Assembly (NCBI GenBank): GCA_020444175.1
Contig: JAHLLM010000020.1
Coordinates: 26,517-90,516, forward strand
DNA: 64,000 bases
Source: Desulfobulbaceae bacterium
GTDB taxonomy: Bacteria; Desulfobacterota; Desulfobulbia; Desulfobulbales; SURF-16
Direction of reading: 5' to 3'
Positions within the stretch are counted from its first letter, which is position 1. Every line of letters starts with the position of its first letter. A program made the translations under genes and the position numbers. Below are positions 8,016 to 15,652 of this stretch, piece after piece. Below the pieces are notes generated by a model that was not told the origin of the DNA, ran no database searches, and saw only the letters and a program-made list of their open reading frames with translations.

Positions 8016-9302
8016 ATGCAAAAAGAGTACGTTGCTGATTTTTTTGCGCAGCTCAGGCATTTTCTGTCCCAGGCTGCGCAACGTCTCATCAAGGGACCGC
8101 CCATATATTATGGCTGGCTGTCCTTCCTGCTTCTCATTGTGGGAGCGGGAGTTTACGCTTACACCTATCAGTTTGAGCAGGGGCTTAATATTACCGGCAT
8201 GACGGATCAGGTTTCCTGGGGGCTCTACATCTCGAATTTTACCTTTCTTGTCGGTGTAGCCGCCGCCGCGGTTCTGCTTATTATACCGGCCTATGTTTAT
8301 AATTTCGGGCCTATAAAGGAGATCACTATTCTCGGCGAGATTCTTGCCGTCTGCGCCATTCTCATGTGCATGATGTTCGTTACCCTCGATCTGGGAAGAC
8401 CGGAAAGAATGTGGCATCTCATGCCCATCATCGGCCGGCCGAATTTCCCTTCATCCATTCTTGACTGGGATGTTCTGGTGCTTAACGGCTACCTTTATCT
8501 CAACCTCTTTGTGTCCATTTATCTCCTGTCAACCATGTATTTCAAGAGGAAGGTAAACTACCGCCTTATCCTGCCCTTTATTTTCTTGTCCATTCCCTGG
8601 GCGGTCAGCATCCATACGGTTACCGCCTATCTTTACAATGGTCTTGGTGCAAGGCCCTTCTGGAACTCGGCCATTCTTGCCCCCCGATTTCTGGCATCGG
8701 CATTCTGTTCCGGTCCTGCCCTGTGCATTATCATTTTTCAAGTGGTCAGAAAGTTCACCAATTTCAATGTTTCCGACAAGGCGATTTTCAAGATTGGCGA
8801 GATGATATGCATTGCCATGGGCATCAATCTTCTGCTGCTGGGGGCGGAGGTCTTTAAGGAGCTGTACACGGATAGTGTCCACAAGGCGCCTATTGTCTAT
8901 CTTTTTGTCGGTCTTCATGGCCATGACTCCCTGGTGAAATGGATCTGGACGGCCATGGCCTTTAATATCACAAGCTTTTTCCTCTTTCTCATTCCTAAAA
9001 CCAGAAAGAAATATATCACCTTGAACATTGCATGCGTCCTCATTGTTGTCGGTGTCTGGATCGAAAAAGGAATGGGATTGGTTATACCTGGTTTTATCCC
9101 AAGCCCTCTGGGGGAAATCTGGGAATACTCGCCAAGGCTGTATGAATCCATGATCACGGTGGGAGTATGGGCATTGGGCATGATTCTTTATACCCTGGCC
9201 TTGAAGATTGCCATCCCCATCGAGCTGGGTGAAATGCATATGCTTGAAAAAGAGACACCCCTGCCTGATGACGAAGCGATCAACGTCGAATACTTCAATT
9301 GA
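8016..9302 (+). CDS. NrfD/PsrC-type quinone-interacting membrane subunit
   Basis: A 428-residue polytopic protein with about ten hydrophobic helices (segments near 28-50, 68-90, 100-125, 150-175, 185-205, 225-245, 255-280, 295-315, 325-350 and 380-400). The first helices and loops (YYGWLSFLLLIVGAG, QVSWGLYISNF, LGRPERMWHLM) match the NrfD family, which exchanges electrons with menaquinone and passes them to or from the partner ferredoxin. AAGGAG sits 7 bases before ATG 8016 and overlaps the stop region of the ferredoxin gene, so translation is probably coupled. Direction of electron flow cannot be read from sequence. Confidence 0.9.
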   Translation: MQKEYVADFFAQLRHFLSQAAQRLIKGPPIYYGWLSFLLLIVGAGVYAYTYQFEQGLNITGMTDQVSWGLYISNFTFLVGVAAAAVLLIIPAYVYNFGPIKEITILGEILAVCAILMCMMFVTLDLGRPERMWHLMPIIGRPNFPSSILDWDVLVLNGYLYLNLFVSIYLLSTMYFKRKVNYRLILPFIFLSIPWAVSIHTVTAYLYNGLGARPFWNSAILAPRFLASAFCSGPALCIIIFQVVRKFTNFNVSDKAIFKIGEMICIAMGINLLLLGAEVFKELYTDSVHKAPIVYLFVGLHGHDSLVKWIWTAMAFNITSFFLFLIPKTRKKYITLNIACVLIVVGVWIEKGMGLVIPGFIPSPLGEIWEYSPRLYESMITVGVWALGMILYTLALKIAIPIELGEMHMLEKETPLPDDEAINVEYFN

Positions 9303-9419
9303 CCTGCAGTACTGGGCCAGGGATGCCATGCCCAATGAGGGAGGAAGATTTTGAACTCCGCAGTACCTGGAATTTGTTGCTCCACCGTAACCTTTAAGTG
9401 AAAAAAAGCAGGGAGAGTT

Positions 9420-10799
9420 ATGACAGACAAACGATATCCGCAGCAGATGATTCTTGTATTGACAGTGGTGCTCCTTTTTTGGGCGGGCAAGGCCTGCGCC
9501 TACTATGTGGAGCCGGAAAAATACGGCTCTCCCATTGGCGAGGTCTGTGTGCAGTGTCACAAGGAGGCCACCCCGGGAATTTATAATCAGTGGAAAGAGA
9601 GTGCCATGGGCCAGGCTGGTGTTAATTGCTATGATTGCCACCGGGCCGAAGAAGGAGATGCTGACGCCTTTGAGCATAAAGAGTTGATCGCCATCGTCGT
9701 CACGCCCAAGGACTGCGCCCGCTGTCATGAAAAGGAGTTCAAGGAATTCCAGGCCTCCCGTCATGCAGATGCCGTGGCGGCACTGGAAAGAACCGGCAGT
9801 CCGGAAGGGCATATTGCCTGGGGACCGGAACATGAACTGACAGGCTGCGCTTCGTGCCATGGTTCTGTGTTGGAGGTCAGGGAAGGCGGCATGCTGTCGC
9901 CAGAAAGCTGGCCTAATACAGGTATCGGCCGCATTAATCCGGATAAGAGCAAGGGATCGTGCACCGCCTGCCATACCCGTCATATGTTTTCCCGCGAGCA
10001 GGCCAGAAGACCGGAAACCTGCGGCAGGTGCCACTCCGGCGCGGAGTATCCCCAGAAAGAGGCGTACAGCGGCAGCAAACACGGCATCATGTACCAGGCC
10101 TACCGGGATGACATGAATATGGACAGGAGAAGATGGCTGGCCGGCCAGGATTATTTTCAGGGTCCCACCTGTGTGAGCTGTCATATGGGGGCCATGCCTC
10201 CTCAGATGGATGTAAAAAACGCAGATGAGAGGATTGATCAGGCCCTGCGTTCGGTGCTTAAAGGAGATGAGAGAGAATTCAAGGCCCTGCTTGCCCCGAC
10301 CAGGGTATCAAAAAGAAACTACGGAGTTACCCATGATGTGAGTTCCAGACTGTCGTGGGATTTTAAGCCTGCTGTGTCGGAGAAGAGAGAGGACTGGCAG
10401 ATGAAAAGAGAGATGATGCAGGCGGTGTGCAAGCAATGCCATGGCGATCATTTTGTTGGGCAGCATTTCATGCAGCTTGATCATCTTGTGGAACGATACA
10501 ACAACAAATTTGCCGAGCCTGCCACGGCTATCCGCAAGGCCCTGATTCGCGAAGGCAAACTCTCATCAGATGAATACGATGACAAGTTGGATAAGATTTA
10601 CTGGAGTATTGTCAATGAAGAGGGAAGAAAGGCCAGAAACGGTGCAGCCATGATGAATCCCGGATATGCATGGGACAAGGGGATGAAGGAGCTGGCGAAA
10701 CGTTTTGATGAGGAATTTATCCCTGAAGTACGTGCCCTGATGGGACGTAAAACTGATTCATTATTAGAGAAATACGGCTATGCAGACTTACATCATTAA
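9420..10799 (+). CDS. Octaheme c-type cytochrome of the hydroxylamine oxidoreductase (HAO) family
   Basis: This 459-residue exported protein has a Sec signal (about 10-27) and eight CXXCH motifs starting at residues 43, 70, 99, 143, 181, 201, 251 and 337. Haem spacing and linking motifs (CTACHTRHMFSREQARRPET, then CGRCHSG, and SKHGIMY) match the HAO family, in which the fourth motif carries the active-site haem. Oxidative HAOs also need a cross-linking Tyr from a neighbouring subunit; I could not confirm it. HAO-like proteins in anaerobes without ammonia oxidation are often reductive, acting on nitrite or hydroxylamine. Placed after ferredoxin and NrfD genes, a quinol-fed reductase is the favoured reading, not nitrification. 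The 3' end overlaps the next gene by 20 bp. Confidence 0.87.
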   Translation: MTDKRYPQQMILVLTVVLLFWAGKACAYYVEPEKYGSPIGEVCVQCHKEATPGIYNQWKESAMGQAGVNCYDCHRAEEGDADAFEHKELIAIVVTPKDCARCHEKEFKEFQASRHADAVAALERTGSPEGHIAWGPEHELTGCASCHGSVLEVREGGMLSPESWPNTGIGRINPDKSKGSCTACHTRHMFSREQARRPETCGRCHSGAEYPQKEAYSGSKHGIMYQAYRDDMNMDRRRWLAGQDYFQGPTCVSCHMGAMPPQMDVKNADERIDQALRSVLKGDEREFKALLAPTRVSKRNYGVTHDVSSRLSWDFKPAVSEKREDWQMKREMMQAVCKQCHGDHFVGQHFMQLDHLVERYNNKFAEPATAIRKALIREGKLSSDEYDDKLDKIYWSIVNEEGRKARNGAAMMNPGYAWDKGMKELAKRFDEEFIPEVRALMGRKTDSLLEKYGYADLHH

Positions 10800-11799
10800 T
10801 ACACATGTCTGGCCGGACTTAAGCCCGGCCGGACACAACAAGGGATTAAGATTTCCTGCTCCGGCATGGCTGCGCTTGGCGTTCCGCTTGAGCTTTCATG
10901 CAACCAGAGTTCTGTTTATCTTCGCGGTGCTGACACCGATTACGGTTCTGGTCACACTGCAGATGGCCCATGGCCAGAACTATTCGAGCCGGCTGGTCAA
11001 CGGCCTGTTCAAGTTGGGATATCCGCTTGATCGGCAATCCGTCATAGCGCTTGATAAAATCAGCATGCGTTTTAACGCTCCAAACCGTATTGATGTGCTG
11101 AACAGGATTCTGGGCGACAGGCACAAAATTCATAGTATGGAAGAAGGAGAGCATTTCATTAAAACACAGGTTGTCTGCGATGCCCTGCGTCTTCTTGATG
11201 AACTGGATCTGCCTGTAACCCGCGATATAGTTGAAAAGCTTGTCGGTGAGAAGGGCTGGGAAGAGAAAGAGCGCCGGATTCTGTCCTACATGGCAGCCAA
11301 AAGAGATATCGATTTTGAAACAAATATCCAATATTTGATCCGTGCCATGCCGCGCCAGGGTGCTGATCTGCAGGAAGAGTGGGATGGCGAGATCTCTCTT
11401 GCCATCATGGATATCTGCGATAACCTCTCTTATTTGGCGGAACTTTTTGTCTTGAGGGGTGACCCTGCCATTCTCAATGCCTTGGTCAATTATGCCGGAC
11501 AGGCCTATGGCTATCCCAAGGAGCATCTCTCCTACATGTTTGTCGAAACGCTTCTGGCCAGACCGCATCTCTTTGTCGCTATCCTGTCGGCAAGAGATGA
11601 AGTCAGTGTGCGTCAGGTGGTGAAATCTCTGTTCTTTGCCAGGTGGACAAACAATGTGCGCGAGAAGATAGAGGCTCTTCTTGACAATGATTTCGCCGGA
11701 AGCGGGTACTCTGACAATGAATTTGTAACAATGATGCGCCGGCGGCTTGCCCGTTTTCCTGGAAACAGCCAGGATTTACATGATATTGCAGAACATTGA
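10780..11799 (+). CDS. Unknown helical protein with one membrane anchor, cytochrome cluster
   Basis: I do not recognise this 339-residue protein. One hydrophobic helix near residues 43-63 probably anchors it, leaving a largely alpha-helical domain of about 270 residues with HEAT-like alternation but no clear repeat signature. It has no CXXCH or other haem or metal motif. The ATG overlaps the end of the octaheme cytochrome by 20 bp, and the NHL gene starts 4 bp after its stop, so it is embedded in the operon and translationally coupled. A scaffold or assembly role for the cytochrome complex is possible, without direct evidence. Confidence 0.7.
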   Translation: MQTYIINTHVWPDLSPAGHNKGLRFPAPAWLRLAFRLSFHATRVLFIFAVLTPITVLVTLQMAHGQNYSSRLVNGLFKLGYPLDRQSVIALDKISMRFNAPNRIDVLNRILGDRHKIHSMEEGEHFIKTQVVCDALRLLDELDLPVTRDIVEKLVGEKGWEEKERRILSYMAAKRDIDFETNIQYLIRAMPRQGADLQEEWDGEISLAIMDICDNLSYLAELFVLRGDPAILNALVNYAGQAYGYPKEHLSYMFVETLLARPHLFVAILSARDEVSVRQVVKSLFFARWTNNVREKIEALLDNDFAGSGYSDNEFVTMMRRRLARFPGNSQDLHDIAEH

Positions 11800-11802
11800 T
11801 CC

Positions 11803-12753
11803 ATGAGAAAGGTTATGAATTCCACACGGTTTCTGCTGGTTTTCTGGCTTGCTGTCATCATGCTGCACAGCCTGAATATCCCAGCCCCATGCAGCCAGGA
11901 TGAACTCAAATACCTGCCGGTCAGGCATGTGGGCGATATTGCAGGCCACTTCAATCAACCAACAGAGGTTGCTGTTGCCCCTTCAGGCAGGATCTACATC
12001 CTTGATGGAGCAAATAATACAATCGAGGTTTTTGACCAACAGGGGCGAAAGGTATTTTCTTTTGGCAAGGCCGGCAAAGGGAAGGGAGAATTTTCCCAGC
12101 CGGTTGGAATGGATATTGACAGTGAGGAAAATATTTATGTCGCCGATACCGGCAACAGGCGGGTGCAGATTTTTAACAGCAAGGGGCGCTTCACCTCTGC
12201 AATAGATCTGCGAAGTAAAAAGGCGCGGCCTGTAGAGGTCAAAAAAGAGACTGGGTCGGACAGGATCTATATCAGTGATACCGATAATCACCAGATACTC
12301 TGCTTCAAACAGGACGGCAGCTTTGTTTCCTCATGGGGTGGTTATGGAAACAAAACAGGCCAGTTTATGTATCCCGGCATGGCGGATGCGGATGCCGCCG
12401 GTAATCTGCATATTGTGGATATCTTAAACGGCAGGGTGCAGGTATTTGATACCTCCGGTAAAAAAATCAGACAGATCGGCGCCTTCGGTATCACGGCAGG
12501 CACTTTGTTCCGTCCGAAAGGGGTCATAATTGATTCGCAAAACAATGTCTATGTTTCAGACAGTTATACAGGTGTTATCCAGTGTTTTGACAGCACCGGC
12601 AATCTGCTGGGCATTCTGTCTGAGGACAGCAGGGAGCCACTCCGGCTGACGACTCCTCTGGGCATGGCAATAGATGGTAAGCAGAATCTTCTCTATGTTG
12701 TCCAGGGACAATTAAACAAGGTCAGTATTTTTGCGCTTCAGGGTGGGATATGA
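11803..12753 (+). CDS. Secreted NHL-repeat beta-propeller protein
   Basis: A 316-residue protein with an N-terminal signal (hydrophobic 8-25) and about six NHL repeats, seen in recurring units such as PTEVAVAPSGRIYILDGANN, then IEVFD; QPVGMDIDSEENIYVADTGN, then RVQIF; PKGVIIDSQNNVYVSDSYTG. The units predict a six-bladed propeller, normally a protein-binding scaffold. NHL proteins are often found beside multiheme cytochromes in metal-reducing and sulfate-reducing bacteria, where a role in the outer cytochrome complex is suspected. An alternative ATG lies 12 bp downstream. The stop overlaps the start of the 22-heme cytochrome (ATGA at 12750). Confidence 0.85.
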   Translation: MRKVMNSTRFLLVFWLAVIMLHSLNIPAPCSQDELKYLPVRHVGDIAGHFNQPTEVAVAPSGRIYILDGANNTIEVFDQQGRKVFSFGKAGKGKGEFSQPVGMDIDSEENIYVADTGNRRVQIFNSKGRFTSAIDLRSKKARPVEVKKETGSDRIYISDTDNHQILCFKQDGSFVSSWGGYGNKTGQFMYPGMADADAAGNLHIVDILNGRVQVFDTSGKKIRQIGAFGITAGTLFRPKGVIIDSQNNVYVSDSYTGVIQCFDSTGNLLGILSEDSREPLRLTTPLGMAIDGKQNLLYVVQGQLNKVSIFALQGGI

Positions 12754-15608
12754 AAATGAGATCAGTCGTTTTCCCCATCTTCTTTTTTCTTTTCTGTACC
12801 ACCTTCATTCCTCGGGCTGAAGCACTGGTCAAGAGTTCTAAAAAGGCTGAATGCACTGTCTGTCACGTTCTGTCGATGGATACCTTTCTTACCGACCGGC
12901 CAACGTTGCTGGAATCCACCCAGACCAATATTGTCATTGCCGGATCAGTGGGACTCTCCTCATCAGAGAGGATCTGCGACAGTTGCCACGACGGTTATAT
13001 AAAGGATAGCAGAAATGCCATCAACCCGGATAACAGGCACCATCAGTTAAGGAAAGTGCCGGACTGGCTGGAGTTGCCCGAAGTTCTCAGGCTAGACATT
13101 AATAATGAGATTTACTGCGGCACCTGCCACGGCTTCCATGATGTGCGTGGCAGGGGTGAAGTGGGCAGTACGCCCTTCATGCGTATGGATAATACCCGCT
13201 CGGAAATGTGCATGGCCTGTCATAAGGACAAGACGGGCGAACTCGGACTGAGCAATCATCCGCTTAACAAAAAGAGTGACATCATCCCCAGGGAGGCAGT
13301 GGAAAACCTGGGCGGTAAGCTTGGTCCAGATGGAGAAGTTATCTGCCAGTCATGCCATATTTCCCACAAAAAGCCGACGCTGCTTGCTGATCTCAAAGGT
13401 TCGGAAATATGTGTGGTTTGTCACAGCAACAAGAAAAGCATATTTGCCTCTGATCACAACATGTCACTCTCCTACCCAACAATGAAAAACAGTGCGGGCA
13501 GTGATGCCAGCGAAACCGGCCCATGCAGCAGTTGTCATCTGCCCCATAAAGGCAACGGCAAGCGCATGTGGGCCAGGAAAATTGACAAGGGGAATCCTGC
13601 CAGCCAGGCCTGTCTGTCCTGCCACAACCTGGAGATGTGGATAAAAACCATTGGCACCCATTCGCATCCCGTGGACGTGAAAACAAAAAAGAAAGAGGGG
13701 CTGCCGCTTTTTTCAGCCCAGGGAGGAGAGGATAAAAACGGCACGGTTCAATGTGCAACCTGCCATGATGCACATACATGGGCTGCCAGCGGTTCGGTTT
13801 ATGTAAAGGGCATGGAAGGCAGGGCGGAAAACAGTTTTTTGCGTATTACAAATACATCATCAACGTTGTGCATCACCTGTCATGATGACAAGGGGACCAT
13901 TATCGGCACAGATCACGACCTGCGCCTCACCGCGCCTGATGTTACCAACAGGTTTGGGCTGTCCGCGGATATTGCCGGTCCTTGCGGTTCCTGTCACATG
14001 CCCCACAAGGCTGCGGGTGCCAAGTTGTGGGCCGGAAGGGCAACGCCGGGAAATCCTGCCTCGCAAATGTGCTTATCCTGTCATGGAAAAGAAACCCCTC
14101 ATATACAAAAAACCATTGGCGAATACTCCCATCCCATCAATGTCACGACTTCAAAGGCGAGACACGCGAAAAACAGTCTGCCGCTTTTTGCCGATAATGG
14201 TGCCCCGAGTGCATCCGGCAGCCTGCAGTGCGCTACCTGCCATAATCCCCATAGGTGGAACCCCGAATCTGCCGATGACCGGCCGGGCAGGAATATAGAG
14301 GGTGATTCTTCAAACAGTTTCCTGCGTGTGAAAAATTCAAGTGAGTCAGCCCTTTGCCAGCAATGTCACGGGGATAAAAAACAGGTGATTGCCTCTGACC
14401 ATAACCTGAGCGTAACAGCACCAGATGAAAAGAACAGCATGGGCATGACGGCAGCGCGGTCAGGTCCCTGCGGAGCCTGTCATGTTCCCCATAATGCAGA
14501 AGCCAAAAGGCTCTGGGCAAAGAAGGTTGAAAAAAGAAAGGATCTTATCAGCGGTCTCTGCCTGAGTTGCCATGATGAAAATGGTGCAGCTCGCCGGAAA
14601 AAAATCACAGGCAACTCCCATCCGGTCAATGTCACACTGTCCCGGATTAAGTCGGCAAACGACGTCGCAGATATTTTCCCTCTTTACAAAGATGAAGGCG
14701 ACAGCGAACAGGAGGGCAAAGTTGTCTGCAGCACCTGCCACGATCCCCATACCTGGTCACCGGAGGATGCCTCTTCCGGAAAAGTGAAGCCCCTGCAAAA
14801 GAACATTGAAGGCGACGCATCGAACAGTTTTCTGCGCAAAGCTAACTTTCCGGATTCAAACCTGTGCAAGACATGTCATACGACCCAGGCCCTGGTGGCC
14901 GGAACTCCCCATGATTTGAGTACATCCGCTCCGGAGGCACAAAATATTCTCGGCCAGACTGTAAGGGAGTCGGGACAATGCGCGGTCTGTCATCTTGTCC
15001 ACAACAGCCCTAACAGCCTGAAATTGTGGGCAAGGCCCTATGGCCCGGTCAAGAAATATGAAAACAGGATGATAGGTCTCTGCACCAGTTGCCATGCCAG
15101 AGGCCGGGTGGCGGAAAACAAGGTGCAGGAGATAGCCAATCATCCCAAGGGAATTCTGACAAGTTTTGAGCAGGGATTTATCAAGGTTGTATACGATGAT
15201 ACGGGATATAAGAAAGTAGTCGAGGCTTGTGGTCCGTCAGATGAACCAACCGTTCGCTATACCCCCATCCTTGTCAATAATGTGGTTGGCTTCAGCAGTG
15301 GCAACAACTATACTCCGCTCTTCAGCAACAGGGGCAGGGAGGTTAATGTCGGCACAATATCATGCCCTTCCTGTCACGACGTTCATGTCTGGAACCGGCA
15401 GCAAAAAGAGAGTAATGGCGGTGAAAATGCCGATGGGCCGGCAGGTGTCAAATTTTTGCGGACAGAGAGTTCTCGTCTTGTTTGCATAGAGTGCCACGGA
15501 CCGGACGCACTGTTTCGCTATCTCTATTTCCATTCTCCGTCAAGCAGAACAAGAGATGGAAACCGGCACCAGGATCAAGCCAACCGGTTTGTTGATTCTT
15601 TGGACTGA
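12750..15608 (+). CDS. 22-haem c-type cytochrome with tandem four-haem modules
   Basis: This 952-residue exported protein (Sec signal about 5-25, cleavage near AEA) carries 22 CXXCH motifs. After five leading haems, a four-haem module is repeated four times, starting at CVVCH 221, CITCH 374, CQQCH 536 and CKTCH 706. A final CIECH near 923 opens an incomplete fifth unit. Each unit keeps the order Cys-haem, DHDLS-like segment, SGPCGxCHxPH, LWA, CLSCH, GxxSHPVNV, LPLF, CATCHdPHxW and NSFLR. Such proteins serve as periplasmic or extracellular electron wires. The ATG overlaps the NHL stop. No porin-type outer-membrane barrel gene is seen nearby, so surface exposure is unproven. Confidence 0.88.
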   Translation: MKMRSVVFPIFFFLFCTTFIPRAEALVKSSKKAECTVCHVLSMDTFLTDRPTLLESTQTNIVIAGSVGLSSSERICDSCHDGYIKDSRNAINPDNRHHQLRKVPDWLELPEVLRLDINNEIYCGTCHGFHDVRGRGEVGSTPFMRMDNTRSEMCMACHKDKTGELGLSNHPLNKKSDIIPREAVENLGGKLGPDGEVICQSCHISHKKPTLLADLKGSEICVVCHSNKKSIFASDHNMSLSYPTMKNSAGSDASETGPCSSCHLPHKGNGKRMWARKIDKGNPASQACLSCHNLEMWIKTIGTHSHPVDVKTKKKEGLPLFSAQGGEDKNGTVQCATCHDAHTWAASGSVYVKGMEGRAENSFLRITNTSSTLCITCHDDKGTIIGTDHDLRLTAPDVTNRFGLSADIAGPCGSCHMPHKAAGAKLWAGRATPGNPASQMCLSCHGKETPHIQKTIGEYSHPINVTTSKARHAKNSLPLFADNGAPSASGSLQCATCHNPHRWNPESADDRPGRNIEGDSSNSFLRVKNSSESALCQQCHGDKKQVIASDHNLSVTAPDEKNSMGMTAARSGPCGACHVPHNAEAKRLWAKKVEKRKDLISGLCLSCHDENGAARRKKITGNSHPVNVTLSRIKSANDVADIFPLYKDEGDSEQEGKVVCSTCHDPHTWSPEDASSGKVKPLQKNIEGDASNSFLRKANFPDSNLCKTCHTTQALVAGTPHDLSTSAPEAQNILGQTVRESGQCAVCHLVHNSPNSLKLWARPYGPVKKYENRMIGLCTSCHARGRVAENKVQEIANHPKGILTSFEQGFIKVVYDDTGYKKVVEACGPSDEPTVRYTPILVNNVVGFSSGNNYTPLFSNRGREVNVGTISCPSCHDVHVWNRQQKESNGGENADGPAGVKFLRTESSRLVCIECHGPDALFRYLYFHSPSSRTRDGNRHQDQANRFVDSLD

Positions 15609-15652
15609 GAGCATTCAGGGCCGGCACGTATAAAAAAAATTTCTAAAGGAAA

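Noticed and set aside
8529..10184. Long open frame on the minus strand (551 codons)
   Set aside because: It is antisense to the NrfD and HAO-like genes, has low-complexity shadow composition and no recognisable domain; the plus-strand genes explain the region fully.
9420..10799. Octaheme protein as a nitrification hydroxylamine oxidoreductase
   Set aside because: No ammonia oxidation genes or c554/c552 partners are seen, and the NrfD/ferredoxin context and anaerobic gene content favour a reductive or other role.
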